From Paenibacillus sp. 481 (GTDB lineage: Bacteria; Bacillota; Bacilli; Paenibacillales; Paenibacillaceae): a DNA stretch of 64,000 nt. A program made the translations under genes and the position numbers. Position 1 is the stretch's first letter, and each line of letters begins with the position of its first letter. The notes beneath the pieces were generated by a model. The model was not told the origin of the DNA and did not search any database. It saw only the letters and a program-made list of their open reading frames with translations. Location: positions 1,139,001-1,203,000 of the forward strand of contig NZ_CP075175.1 of the NCBI RefSeq assembly GCF_021223605.1, given 5' to 3'. This document shows, in pieces, positions 32,477-41,130 of this stretch.

Positions 32477-33685
32477 ATGAATATCCTATTGGCGACCTAC
32501 TGGGAAATCCCTCATCTCGGAGGAGTATGGCCGCTTATGTCACGGCTGAAAACGGACTTGGAGGCACTAGGGCACCGCGTTGATATTTTCGGTAACGGGG
32601 TTGAATATTTCCATCTCATCAATCAGGACCGAAAGTTTATGAAATCGGATTACAGCCCCTTGATTGAAACGAGGTTATCAGCCTCGGCCTTAACCTACTC
32701 TTCGATTATTTACCACACGGAAGTAGACCGCTATTGTATGGAAGTCATTGCGGCTTCGATCGGACTGCACCAGTACGATCTTATTCATACCCACGATGTT
32801 ATTTCCGCTCGTGCCATTTCGAGAGTGAAGCCACGGCACATCCCACTTCTCGTTAATCCTCACGGTTCGCTGCTCGGTGAAATCAAGCTACTTATCGAGT
32901 CTCATGCCTTGTCTGACAATGATCTGTACATGTTGTACAACTACTACTATTCCTTAGAAATGAAGGGCGTCATGTCGTCCAATCATGCCTTAACTTCTTC
33001 ACAGTGGCTCAAGCATATTTTCGAAAAAGATTACCTCATTCCTAGCAGTCACGTCTCCGTGTTTCCATATGGAATTGACATCGGTCAATTTATACAAAAT
33101 ATGCAGTTGCCTACTACCTTAACTCGCCCTGCCAATAAAAAAGTCATAACGTTTACAGGCCGTATCGTTTATTTAAAAGGTATCGAAACCTTGCTGTTCG
33201 CCTTAGCTCAATTAAAGCGATTCCGGAACGATTGGGTGTGCTGGATTGTTGGAGAAGGGGCAAAGCGCCAAGAGTATGAACAGTTGGCTGTACAGCTAGG
33301 TATCGGGGAAGATGTCGTCTTTTGGGGTGGGCGGGCCGATATTCCGCAATTCATGGCACTAACGGACATTTATGTCCAACCAAGTTTGCAGGACAACCAG
33401 CCGTTATCTGTCATTGAAGCCCAAATCGCAGGCAAACCTGTTATTGTCTCCTCGGCATGCGGTTTGCCGGAAATGGTTCAGCACGGCACAACAGGCCTTA
33501 TCGTTCCTCCTGCTGATCCGGAATCGTTGTGCGGCAGTTTGAATCACTTGCTTGCGCACGAGGAATGGAGGCAACAACTCGGAGCTCAAGCGCAGCAGTT
33601 CGCCCTTCATTATTGGTCGATTGAGCGCTATAACGAAGAAATGTGGAGTTTATACGAAAAAGTATGCGGCAAGCGCATTCGATAA
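32477..33685 (+). CDS. Glycosyltransferase family 4
   Basis: A 402-residue GT-B enzyme. It starts MNILLATYWEIPHLGGVWPL behind a GGGGGG ribosome site. The C-terminal donor domain shows KKVITFTGRIVYLKGIETLL, WIVGEGAKRQEYEQLA and QPSLQDNQPLSVIEAQIAGKPVI, where the usual second Glu of the E-x7-E motif is kept (VIEAQ). The N-terminal DLIHTHDV segment is also typical. It is divergent from the epimerase and probably acts in surface glycan synthesis; the substrate is unknown. Confidence 0.9.
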   Translation: MNILLATYWEIPHLGGVWPLMSRLKTDLEALGHRVDIFGNGVEYFHLINQDRKFMKSDYSPLIETRLSASALTYSSIIYHTEVDRYCMEVIAASIGLHQYDLIHTHDVISARAISRVKPRHIPLLVNPHGSLLGEIKLLIESHALSDNDLYMLYNYYYSLEMKGVMSSNHALTSSQWLKHIFEKDYLIPSSHVSVFPYGIDIGQFIQNMQLPTTLTRPANKKVITFTGRIVYLKGIETLLFALAQLKRFRNDWVCWIVGEGAKRQEYEQLAVQLGIGEDVVFWGGRADIPQFMALTDIYVQPSLQDNQPLSVIEAQIAGKPVIVSSACGLPEMVQHGTTGLIVPPADPESLCGSLNHLLAHEEWRQQLGAQAQQFALHYWSIERYNEEMWSLYEKVCGKRIR

Positions 33686-33704
33686 TAGGGAGGTGTTCGT
33701 TGCG

Positions 33705-33884
33705 ATGCAAGTACCTGGAAACTTATATAACAGCTTATTTCTCGTTCATAGCGCCCAGGAATTATGGGTGGAATCATCGGTTTGGAATTCCGTCTTTGAA
33801 TCCGTACCTAATCATTATGCGATACCCGACTTGGAAATAGCGGGCCCGCTGTTGGAAATGCTAGAGCTGAAACATTTCTCATAA
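33705..33884 (+). CDS. Small hypothetical protein
   Basis: A 59-residue ORF starting MQVPGNLYNSLFLVHSAQEL, with GGGAGGTG about 11 bases upstream of ATG 33705. It lies 19 bases after the GT4 gene on the same strand. It is hydrophobic and acidic, with three Trp/Phe residues in the middle and no membrane helix of full length. No family is recognised. Coding is plausible from position and ribosome site only. Confidence 0.45.
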   Translation: MQVPGNLYNSLFLVHSAQELWVESSVWNSVFESVPNHYAIPDLEIAGPLLEMLELKHFS

Positions 33885-33890
33885 CTCAAA

Positions 33891-33975
33891 TCGCCTGCCC
33901 TGTATATGCTAGCACGAGCACACTGCCTTGCAAGGGCAAGTAGGAGCTTTCGTGCTAACCCATCAGAGCAGGCGA
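33891..33975. terminator. Three-tier nested hairpin between convergent genes
   Basis: The outer stem TCGCCTGC/GCAGGCGA (33891-33898 with 33968-33975) encloses TAGCACGA/TCGTGCTA (33910-33917 with 33950-33957). The innermost hairpin is GCCTTGCAAGGGC (33925-33937). It lies between the plus-strand small ORF and the minus-strand ATPase gene, so a bidirectional terminator is likely, but a T-run is absent. A structured RNA is an alternative. Confidence 0.55.
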
Positions 33976-33998
33976 CTGCTATCACACGCACCCAACAC

Positions 33999-34781
33999 TT
34001 ATATTCCTGTTGGAACGATATACATACCTGTATCTTGATCATGTTTAACGAGCACATCAACTCCATAAATCGATTTAATCGTCTCTTGCGTAATGACATG
34101 CTGGGGTGCGCCTTGCATGACGACTTGCCCATCTTTCATGACCATAATGTTGTCACTATAGCGAATGGCCTGATTAATATCGTGCAGCACCATCACAATC
34201 GTTAATTGATGTGCCGTATTTAATGATTTAATTAACTCTAGTATTTCAATCTGATAATAAATATCTAAATAAGTAGTCGGCTCATCTAAAAATAAAATCG
34301 GCGTGCTTTGCGCCAACGCCAGCGCAATCCATGCTCTTTGCCGCTCGCCGCCAGACAGCTCATCCAGCTTCATGTTGCGCTTATGTTGCAGATTCGTGCA
34401 GCTTAACGCCCACTCAATCGCTTTGTCATCTTGCTCGTGATCTTGAGCAAATAAGCTTTTGTGAGGCAGGCGGCCAAACCCTGCTAGTTTCTCGACGGTA
34501 ATGTCCGCCGGAGCATCGTCATGCTGGTGAACAACCGCCAGCTTCCGTGCCAATTGCTTTGGTTTGTAGCTACTAATCGCCTTGCCATCCACGATCACTT
34601 GTCCACTCTGTGGGGTATGATGTCTACACATCACACCTAGCAACGTTGATTTCCCACAACCATTTGGGCCAATAATGGTCGTCACTTTTCCGATGTCTAG
34701 CTCACAGCTAATATCGTGCAGCAAAGGTTGTTTGGGTGTGTAGCCAAACGTGATCTGTTCAATTTTCATAAATTCGCTCAC
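33999..34781 (-). CDS. Haem/iron ABC transporter ATP-binding protein
   Basis: A 260-residue FecE/HmuV-type ATPase with Walker A GPNGCGKST, the signature LSGGERQRAWIALALAQ, Walker B PILFLDEPTTYLDIYYQ and the VLHDINQAIRYSD switch. It is the last gene of the NEAT haem locus and overlaps the permease gene by 23 bases. It energises import of haem delivered by the IsdE-like lipoprotein. Confidence 0.93.
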   Translation of the reverse strand: MSEFMKIEQITFGYTPKQPLLHDISCELDIGKVTTIIGPNGCGKSTLLGVMCRHHTPQSGQVIVDGKAISSYKPKQLARKLAVVHQHDDAPADITVEKLAGFGRLPHKSLFAQDHEQDDKAIEWALSCTNLQHKRNMKLDELSGGERQRAWIALALAQSTPILFLDEPTTYLDIYYQIEILELIKSLNTAHQLTIVMVLHDINQAIRYSDNIMVMKDGQVVMQGAPQHVITQETIKSIYGVDVLVKHDQDTGMYIVPTGI

Positions 34782-35742
34782 TCTTTCTAAGCATAAAAAT
34801 TAAAAACGGCCCGCCAATCACGGTCATAATAATGGACGCGGGAATTTCATTAGGCGCAAGTATCGTTCTTCCTAACGTATCTGCCAGCAATAACAGCAAC
34901 GCCCCTGATAAGGCCGAAAAGGGAATCAGCACTTTATGATCCGTACCGACTAGCAAGCGGGCAATATGCGGAATAAGCAGTCCAACGAAAGCGATAAGTC
35001 CGCCAATGGCAGTCGCGACAGCCGCTAACAGCACGGCTACTGCTGATATAAGCAAGCGAACACGGGTCACATGAACACCTAAGCTTCTAGCTGTCTTGTC
35101 CTGTAGCGTTAAGAGATTGCACCACGCAAATAACAGCAGCGCTAACACGAGCCCAATCGATCCGTATGTTACCATCACCTCGACATCTTTCCACGTCTTT
35201 AAATTTAAAATGGACGTTGTCGCTTGATTGAGACTGGTGACCGCGTAGCTCCCCCTATAGTTGAACGATTGGCCGAGCCCCGTAAACGTCGCGTTGATCG
35301 CAATCCCGACCAATATAAGACGAGTAGGATTTAGACCTGATTTCCATGAAAATAAATATACTAAGAAACAAGCAAAGGCGCCGCCTAAAAAGGCAAACAA
35401 CGGCAGCCAAAAAAATAACGTCGGGAAAATCGAGACGACTAATAAAGAGATCACACCCGCTCCAGAAGAAATGCCGATTACACCCGCGTCTGCCAACGGA
35501 TTTTTCATAACGGCTTGCAGCAACACACCGGATACCGCCAACGCTGCACCTGTAAACAAAGACACAATCATCCTTGGAAAGCGTAAATCTTTAATAACCT
35601 CAACCTGCGCATTCGTTCCTGAAAAAAGACCTTGTATCAACTCTAAAAAGCTTATTTGTATGCTCCCGACTGTCATCGAGAATACGCATACTATTATAAG
35701 CAAGCAGCTAACAGCTATGAAGCTAACGATTTTCTTGTTCAT
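34759..35742 (-). CDS. Haem/iron ABC transporter permease (FecCD family, IsdF-like)
   Basis: A 327-residue permease of the FecCD/BtuC family with about nine or ten membrane segments. The conserved DLRFPRMIVSLFTGAALAVSGVLLQAVMKNPLADAGVIGISSGAG block (around 47-92) is diagnostic. The C-terminal part shows GLIAFVGLLIPHIARLLVGTDHK. It lies between the binding lipoprotein and the ATPase genes. A single permease gene suggests a homodimer. Confidence 0.94.
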   Translation of the reverse strand: MNKKIVSFIAVSCLLIIVCVFSMTVGSIQISFLELIQGLFSGTNAQVEVIKDLRFPRMIVSLFTGAALAVSGVLLQAVMKNPLADAGVIGISSGAGVISLLVVSIFPTLFFWLPLFAFLGGAFACFLVYLFSWKSGLNPTRLILVGIAINATFTGLGQSFNYRGSYAVTSLNQATTSILNLKTWKDVEVMVTYGSIGLVLALLLFAWCNLLTLQDKTARSLGVHVTRVRLLISAVAVLLAAVATAIGGLIAFVGLLIPHIARLLVGTDHKVLIPFSALSGALLLLLADTLGRTILAPNEIPASIIMTVIGGPFLIFMLRKSERIYEN

Positions 35743-35759
35743 CTGTGTGTACCTATGTC

Positions 35760-36764
35760 CTATTCCTGATAGAGGTAGCCCATCATGACATCTAGCGCTT
35801 TCAGGGCATCTAAATTAGCTGTCGTGCCAAATAACGCTTCCTCCAGATCGTATACCCGATCATTTTTCACCGCGTTAAAATGTTGCCAGATATCATTTTC
35901 CTGAAATTCTTGATCAAACATTTTGACGACTTCATCAGGCAGTCCATGCGCCGCTCGCAAAATAATATCTGGATTCGCCTGCTGCAAATATTCGGTATTG
36001 GAGGCGAGATACTCTACCTTTTCGCCTTGCACAATATTTTTGCCGCCTGCAAGCTTGACGAGGTCACCAATAAAGGAATGCTCCGTTGCGACTAAGTAAC
36101 TGCCCGGAACACCAAGCAAAATAAGCACGGACGGCTGTTTTTTGCCGGCTGTTTTCTGCTTGATCGCCGCCAACTTCGTATTAAATTGTTCCACGATGGC
36201 TGCTGCTTTTTGCTCACGATCATATGTTTTGCCTAGTGACAGAATGGCCTCATTCATTTTAGCTAGACTTGTTAAATCGATGAAGTTCGCTTTAATCCCT
36301 GCACTTTCAAATACAGGCGCCAAATCATATTGAAGCGTGGTTACAGATAGCACTTCAGTCGGTTGCAACGACTTCACAAGCTCCATATCTGGGCTCATGG
36401 GGTTGCCCACTTTGGTAATGCCTTTGTATCGTTCAGGTAGCACTTTGACGCTTGTCGGAATGCCTACTAGATCGATCTCCAATGCATCCATCATTTGTGT
36501 AACGGCTACCGTAGTCGATACGACTCGATGCTTGACTTGTGGGGCTTCTTTTTTGGCTGGGTCGGCCGTTGCTGCCGGCTCAACTGCTGCTGTTCCTGTT
36601 GCTGTTGCTGCTGTTCCGGCTGTTGTTGGTGAAGCTTGTCCCGCTGTACTTTCAGCAGATGACGTCGCAGTTGGCTTGCTCGTTTCTGCCGAGCAGCCTG
36701 AAAAAACAAATAAAACAGCGACGATCATAAAGATGATAGCTGCTGCGCGTTTCACATTTTTCAT
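35760..36764 (-). CDS. Haem-binding lipoprotein (IsdE-like)
   Basis: A 334-residue lipoprotein. ATG 36764 gives MKNVKRAAAIIFMIVAVLFV with lipobox FSGC, so this start is preferred over an upstream extension. After a 50-residue Ala/Thr/Pro-rich tether, the binding domain shows HRVVSTTVAVTQMMDALEIDLVGIPTS and GNPMSPDMELVKSL. The latter contains the region of the axial Met of S. aureus IsdE; an AAHG histidine in the second lobe could be the second ligand. It passes haem from NEAT proteins to the permease. Confidence 0.9.
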   Translation of the reverse strand: MKNVKRAAAIIFMIVAVLFVFSGCSAETSKPTATSSAESTAGQASPTTAGTAATATGTAAVEPAATADPAKKEAPQVKHRVVSTTVAVTQMMDALEIDLVGIPTSVKVLPERYKGITKVGNPMSPDMELVKSLQPTEVLSVTTLQYDLAPVFESAGIKANFIDLTSLAKMNEAILSLGKTYDREQKAAAIVEQFNTKLAAIKQKTAGKKQPSVLILLGVPGSYLVATEHSFIGDLVKLAGGKNIVQGEKVEYLASNTEYLQQANPDIILRAAHGLPDEVVKMFDQEFQENDIWQHFNAVKNDRVYDLEEALFGTTANLDALKALDVMMGYLYQE

Positions 36765-36815
36765 CCGAGGACGTTCTCCTTTATGTACACGATTTCCGAT
36801 TCTGTGCTGTAAAAT

Positions 36816-36848
36816 CACGGAGGACGCCAGTTGCCCGGCATCCTCGTG
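36816..36848 (-). terminator. Intra-operon hairpin after the NEAT-SLH gene side of the lipoprotein leader
   Basis: CACGGAGGACGCC and GGCATCCTCGTG form an imperfect stem around a short loop. On the minus strand it lies just after the NEAT-SLH stop codon and is followed by TTTTA. It may reduce read-through into the transporter genes. Confidence 0.5.
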
Positions 36849-36854
36849 AAATCA

Positions 36855-38129
36855 TTATTTGCTATTAACCATGCCCAAAATCATTTTGACTGCTTCCGCC
36901 TTGGTCACATTGTCATCGGGCTTGAACGTATTTTTGCCTTTGCCGCTTACGAGCTCGCGTTTGAGTGCAGCAGCTACGTAAGGCTTCGCCCAATCCGGAA
37001 TTTGATCAGCGTCTTTGAATTTTAGCGTCGCTTTCTCATCCACTTCGATGCCAAGCGCCCGCACAATCATCACCGTCAGTTCAAGTCGTGTAACAAGCTT
37101 GCTTGCGCGGAATGTATTGTCGTCGTAGCCGTTCATAATACCCGCTTTCACGACTTGCGCGACATGATCTTTCGCCTTGGACGAAATATTGTCACTGTCC
37201 GCAAAAGAAAGCTCCGCGTCTGCATCGCTCAAGTTAAGCGCTTGAGCAAACATGGACGAAACTTCGCCACGATTTACTTTCTTATTCGGAACGAAGTTCC
37301 CGTTCGCATCTGCGCTGACAAAGCCCAGTGTGATTGCTTCCTCAATGGCTGCTTTCGCCCAATGAGAATTAATGTCTGTCGGCATAACAACTTCTTTTGC
37401 AGCCGGCTTTTGTTGAACAGCCGTTTCTTTAGCTACGGCTTGTCCCTTAGCAGCTTCTTTCGTTCCAGCTGCCCCACCCGTTTTAGGGCCGTCTTTATCT
37501 GGCAATCCAGCTCCCGGTGTTGGAGTTACCGGACCAGGTCCCGGACTAGGGGAGCCTCCACCAGGGTTTCCACCTGAACCACCTCCAGGACTCGTACCCG
37601 GGTTCGGGTTTGGGTTCGGTTTAGGTTCTGGTGTCGGATCTGGCGTTGGATCCGGCTTTGGAGGAATAATCGGTTGAATATCTTCGAACTTAAAATGAAT
37701 ATCGTAATGGTTATGGTAATTTACTGCTGGCCAGTCAATTCTGACCCAACCAGGAACTACTTTAGTTAAATCATCAACTTTAAACTCAATAATTCTTGTG
37801 TTGAATTGCTTATCCTCTGAAACAACTCTTACATCAACCTTATTCACTTTTAATGTATGAATTTCTTTACTTTGCGTCACTTTAAAAGATACAAAGTATT
37901 CTCCCTGCCTTACATTTAATCGTTCCGGCCCATGAAAATACCCATCTGCCATCGATGCTTGATCTGTGTTGAATTTCAGTGCAGTTATTTTCAAAGAATA
38001 CTGACCATCGGGTATCCGAGCCGCTGCTTGGGCAGGGGATATTTGCAAGGTAGCCACTAACATAACAGCAGCTATTAACAATGACATCACTCTTGTGACG
38101 GGCTTACTTAATATATTCAACTTTAACAC
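36855..38129 (-). CDS. S-layer-anchored NEAT haem-binding protein (NEAT + three SLH)
   Basis: A 424-residue protein. The signal peptide spans about residues 1-36 (cleavage after SPAQAA). The NEAT domain is about 38-152, with strand LNVRQGEYFVSFKVTQ and the haem motif Y138-x3-Y142 (NYHNHYDI). A Pro/Gly-rich linker follows (155-210), then three SLH repeats at about 251-297, 308-360 and 371-424 (each with W/F-A, GYDDNTF-like and R/K-x-E motifs). SLH repeats bind pyruvylated wall polysaccharide, so this protein shows haem receptors at the S-layer without sortase. B. anthracis BslK has the same domain combination. Confidence 0.94.
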   Translation of the reverse strand: MLKLNILSKPVTRVMSLLIAAVMLVATLQISPAQAAARIPDGQYSLKITALKFNTDQASMADGYFHGPERLNVRQGEYFVSFKVTQSKEIHTLKVNKVDVRVVSEDKQFNTRIIEFKVDDLTKVVPGWVRIDWPAVNYHNHYDIHFKFEDIQPIIPPKPDPTPDPTPEPKPNPNPNPGTSPGGGSGGNPGGGSPSPGPGPVTPTPGAGLPDKDGPKTGGAAGTKEAAKGQAVAKETAVQQKPAAKEVVMPTDINSHWAKAAIEEAITLGFVSADANGNFVPNKKVNRGEVSSMFAQALNLSDADAELSFADSDNISSKAKDHVAQVVKAGIMNGYDDNTFRASKLVTRLELTVMIVRALGIEVDEKATLKFKDADQIPDWAKPYVAAALKRELVSGKGKNTFKPDDNVTKAEAVKMILGMVNSK

Positions 38130-38190
38130 TTCTCCTTACCTATTATCGTTTAATAGTCTAGTTGCATAGCGGTTAAAAAGGATCGAATTT

Positions 38191-38229
38191 CGATCTGTGC
38201 TCCTACAGCGGAAATAGGAGCACAGATCG
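38191..38229 (-). terminator. Strong intergenic hairpin between NEAT genes
   Basis: CGATCTGTGCTCCT (38191-38204) and AGGAGCACAGATCG (38216-38229) form a perfect 14-bp stem with an 11-base loop. On the minus strand a T-run follows about 12 bases later. It probably attenuates transcription from the secreted NEAT genes into the NEAT-SLH gene, or protects mRNA ends. Confidence 0.7.
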
Positions 38230-38277
38230 GCCTACGTTCTGAATTCAGGCAATGGGGGTGGGATTTCTCTTCTGCCT

Positions 38278-38754
38278 TTAGTTCAGACCGACTGGGAGGT
38301 TGTCATACTTAACCCACACATTGTAGCTATTTACATAGTTGATTTCTGGCCAATTAATGCTTATCCAAGCAGAGGAAGTTTGCGTCAAATTTGGAACTTC
38401 AAATTCAATCACTCTCGTATTCGCGGCTAAATCTTGACTCACAACTGTGGAGTCTACACCGTTAACTTTAAAATGTGTAATTTGTTTGCTCTGTGTAAAC
38501 GTAAAGGAAACATAGTTCTTTCCATTTCGTACATTTAAAAATTTAGGGCCCACAATATAACTATTTGTCATAGACGGCTCCGTAGAAGGCTGACCATTCA
38601 CATCTTTAAGAATCGTAACCCCGATCGGATATTGACCGTCTGGCAAAGCGGCAGCTGCTTTATCCGGAGAAATAAGCAGGGTAGCCATTAACATTACAAC
38701 CGCAACAAACAAAGCCACTACTTTTGACATCGGATTGCTTAACGTATTATTCAT
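38278..38754 (-). CDS. Secreted NEAT-domain haem-binding protein
   Basis: A 158-residue protein with a signal peptide (about 1-35, ending DKAAA) and a single NEAT domain. The haem motif Y140-x3-Y144 (NYVNSYNV) is intact, and the strand KNYVSFTFTQSKQITHFKV is close to that of the NEAT-SLH neighbour. No SLH, LPXTG or NPQTN anchor is present, so it is likely released as a haemophore, as IsdX-type proteins are in B. anthracis. High similarity to the neighbouring NEAT-SLH domain suggests duplication. Confidence 0.9.
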   Translation of the reverse strand: MNNTLSNPMSKVVALFVAVVMLMATLLISPDKAAAALPDGQYPIGVTILKDVNGQPSTEPSMTNSYIVGPKFLNVRNGKNYVSFTFTQSKQITHFKVNGVDSTVVSQDLAANTRVIEFEVPNLTQTSSAWISINWPEINYVNSYNVWVKYDNLPVGLN

Positions 38755-38793
38755 CTGAAATCCATCTCCTTATCGATTTAGAGTTTGTACGAC

Positions 38794-39255
38794 TTAGATA
38801 GCTGGGGTAATGGTGTTCGGTTCAAATTGAAGCTGTACATTATACTTACCTGTGTAGCCAATAAACGGAATGTAAATTTCGGAGTAGGCATTCAATTTTG
38901 CAGACAAGTTCGGCACTTCGAACTTCACAACGCGTGTATTTGCAGCCGCGTCGCTGCTTACAACTTCAGCGTTCGTAAGCACGCCATTTTGGTTTGTTTT
39001 AAACGCGGTAATCAAGCTGCTGCTCAAAATTTTCAGATGCACGAACTGTTTACCGTTCTGCACGACCAGCTTAGCAGGATACTCTGTGTAGTCTCCCAAA
39101 CGTGAAGGCTGATTCGTTTGGTCTTTCAGCACTTTATAGTTAATGGTGTACTGACCGTCAGCTATAGCTGCACTTGCTGGGGATACTTGTACAACCGCAA
39201 ACAACATGAACATCACAGCAAACATCGCAAGTACATTTTTCAATTGAAATCTCAT
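38794..39255 (-). CDS. Secreted NEAT-domain haem-binding protein
   Basis: A 153-residue protein with a signal peptide (about 1-30, ending SPASAA) and one NEAT domain. The haem motif is Y134-x3-Y138 (GYTGKYNV). It has no wall anchor. It is the most divergent of the four NEAT proteins in this locus, especially in the lip region (SRLGDYTEYPAKLVVQNGKQFVHLK). It lies second in the operon behind the Fur-controlled promoter. Confidence 0.88.
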   Translation of the reverse strand: MRFQLKNVLAMFAVMFMLFAVVQVSPASAAIADGQYTINYKVLKDQTNQPSRLGDYTEYPAKLVVQNGKQFVHLKILSSSLITAFKTNQNGVLTNAEVVSSDAAANTRVVKFEVPNLSAKLNAYSEIYIPFIGYTGKYNVQLQFEPNTITPAI

Positions 39256-39282
39256 TGGATATCGCTCCTTTGAATTCGAATT

Positions 39283-39939
39283 TTATTTACCGTTTCCTTT
39301 GCTGCTTGATACTTCCGAACTCGACTTCTTCTCCGACTTCGTACCCGATTTCACATTAGGCTGTGCAGTTGCCTTCACTCCTGATTTTGCATCGGGTTTC
39401 TTTTTAGCGGACTTGCTAGAGGATTTACCGGATTTGCCCTTACTCTTTGAGCTGCCCGCCTTGTAAGGTTTCATGCTCTTCGTATCAAAGACGAAACGAA
39501 TCGTATAATCGTGATCGTAATTAATAGATTCGACCGTAACATGAATCTTAGAAATTAACGGTGTAGACAAATCCTTCACATTGAGCTGCGCAAGCCTCGT
39601 GTCGGCTTTACTGTCACTGCTAACTACTTTCGTATCCACGTACTTGTCTTTGCTAACTGGCACTTTAAATTCAGTAATCCATTTGCTGTGATTTAGCTGA
39701 ATTTGAGCAACGATACTGCCATTTTTGACAATTACTTTTGCTGGTTTCTCAAAATAATCGTTGGCCATCGAAACCGAGTCATTTTCTGCTTTTTTAATCG
39801 TGTAGTCAATACTATAAATGCCGTCAGCAAGCTTAGCAGATTTAGCAGCTTGTACGTTAGGTGTGATAAATAGCGACACCAACATACACACTACCGTCAG
39901 CATAGACACTGGGATGGCCAACGTCTTTCTCATGTTCAA
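39283..39939 (-). CDS. NEAT-domain haem-binding protein (IsdC-like) with basic tail
   Basis: A 218-residue protein. The signal peptide spans about 1-32. The NEAT domain at about 36-155 has the IsdC-like stretch DYFEKPAKVIVKNGSIVAQIQL and the haem motif Y141-x3-Y145 (NYDHDYTI). The last 57 residues are Lys/Ser-rich and end without a sortase signal or membrane helix, unlike classical IsdC. The basic tail might bind teichoic acid or other anionic wall polymers. It is the first gene of the operon, behind GGAGG. Confidence 0.88.
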   Translation of the reverse strand: MNMRKTLAIPVSMLTVVCMLVSLFITPNVQAAKSAKLADGIYSIDYTIKKAENDSVSMANDYFEKPAKVIVKNGSIVAQIQLNHSKWITEFKVPVSKDKYVDTKVVSSDSKADTRLAQLNVKDLSTPLISKIHVTVESINYDHDYTIRFVFDTKSMKPYKAGSSKSKGKSGKSSSKSAKKKPDAKSGVKATAQPNVKSGTKSEKKSSSEVSSSKGNGK

Positions 39940-40019
39940 TGTCTCCCTCCTTTTTTCTTTAAAAATCCCGCTACGATATCGAATTCTGGAGTCATGAGGT
40001 TATGGTTGCTGCGCTGATT

Positions 40020-40075
40020 CTTATATAATAACGAGATAATGATTATCATTCTCAATAGACTACGCTTTGATATTA
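40020..40075 (-). promoter_or_regulatory. Fur box and promoter of the NEAT haem operon
   Basis: The near-palindrome GAGATAATGATTATCATTCT (40033-40052) matches the Fur consensus GATAATGATTATCATTATC. On the minus strand it overlaps a TTGAGA -35-like hexamer, with TATTAT about 19 bases downstream. It lies about 95 bases ahead of the first NEAT gene, so the locus should be induced by iron starvation. Confidence 0.9.
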
Positions 40076-40367
40076 GCCTATCAATCCGAAATTTGTCAAT
40101 AACAAATATATTATTTTCCAATATGAATTGTAATCGGGTTACGAATAATAACCATGGGGCATTTATAAGGCGCGGAGTGTTGATGAGAAAATAAGAGAAA
40201 GGTGTACTACATGTACTACAGCGATACAGTTCTACAGTTTCAAGATGAATCAGAACATTCTACGTGCCGGAATGTGTAATTAACATTGACACTAGGGAGA
40301 CGTTGTTTATATACTCAAACTTGTGGGAAAATTTTCATTTAAACCTAGCAGCGGAAGGAGCATCATC

Positions 40368-41036
40368 GTGATTTGTCAGAGCTGTCACTTCATGAATATG
40401 GAAACCGCAAGATTTTGCAACGAGTGTGGCGCTTCGATGCAGCATATGAACGTCCCCCCGTCTCCATTACCCGACAGACCAAGCAGGCTGTTCTCAAATA
40501 AGGCACTCGTCATGCTTATCACAGCGGTGACCTTACTTATTACAGGTGTAGTAGGAGTAGTGTTAACTATCGTAATCGTTGCTTATGAAGATAGTACAGT
40601 GGTGTCTCAAGAAAGTAGCAGTCTCGTTCCTGCTCTAGCTCAGACACAAACACACTCCCAGCCCGCGCCACAGCAGCAACCCATTAATTTGAGTCAATTT
40701 AATGCTTCCTCCGTTACTATTCCGTATAAGGAATTAGCTCGTAATCCTGACGAACATGACGGAGCGCAGGTCAGATACACGGGTGAAGTTATCCAAGTGA
40801 TGGAAACGGAACAAGTTACGGAGTATCGCATCAATGTAACGAAAGATAGTTACAACATTTATGATGATACGATTTACGTGTTCTACGCAAGGGGTGAAAA
40901 TGAGTCCCGCATATTAGAAGGGGATATCGTTACCTTTTGGGGCTACTCGAAGGGATTAGTATCTTATGAGAGTACGCTTGGCGGTACCATTACGATTCCG
41001 CAGGTTGAAGCTGTAGCTATTAAAATTAAACAATAA
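40368..41036 (+). CDS. Zinc-ribbon membrane protein
   Basis: A 222-residue protein. GTG 40368, right behind GGAAGGAG, is preferred to an upstream in-frame GTG because it begins exactly at the zinc ribbon (MICQSCHFMNMETARFCNECG, C-x2-C...C-x2-C). One membrane helix follows (ALVMLITAVTLLITGVVGVVL), then a Gln/Ser/Pro-rich spacer. The C-terminal domain of about 110 residues has a mainly beta, OB-like pattern (VRYTGEVIQVM, YRINVTKDSYN, TIYVFYA, EGDIVTFWGYSKG). Function is unknown. It is divergent from the NEAT operon. Confidence 0.8.
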   Translation: MICQSCHFMNMETARFCNECGASMQHMNVPPSPLPDRPSRLFSNKALVMLITAVTLLITGVVGVVLTIVIVAYEDSTVVSQESSSLVPALAQTQTHSQPAPQQQPINLSQFNASSVTIPYKELARNPDEHDGAQVRYTGEVIQVMETEQVTEYRINVTKDSYNIYDDTIYVFYARGENESRILEGDIVTFWGYSKGLVSYESTLGGTITIPQVEAVAIKIKQ

Positions 41037-41048
41037 TAAAGCCAAACA

Positions 41049-41107
41049 TGACCCTTAGCTGAACAGGATACACGGGATACCGTGCTTCGCAGACGGCTAA
41101 GGGCATT
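41049..41107. terminator. Bidirectional terminator-like double hairpin
   Basis: CCCTTAGC (41052-41059) pairs with GCTAAGGG (41096-41103), with an inner CACGG-GATA-CCGTG hairpin. It lies between the convergent zinc-ribbon and XRE genes. Confidence 0.6.
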
Positions 41108-41130
41108 CTTATGCTTACCGCACGTTCTTA

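Noticed and set aside
36337-36849. A 170-codon plus-strand ORF opposite the IsdE-like gene
   Set aside because: It is the antisense frame of the Ala/Thr/Pro-rich tether; the minus-strand gene is clearly real.
39936-40121. A 61-codon minus-strand ORF covering the Fur box region
   Set aside because: It spans the Fur box, promoter and leader of the NEAT operon, and has no ribosome site or family resemblance.
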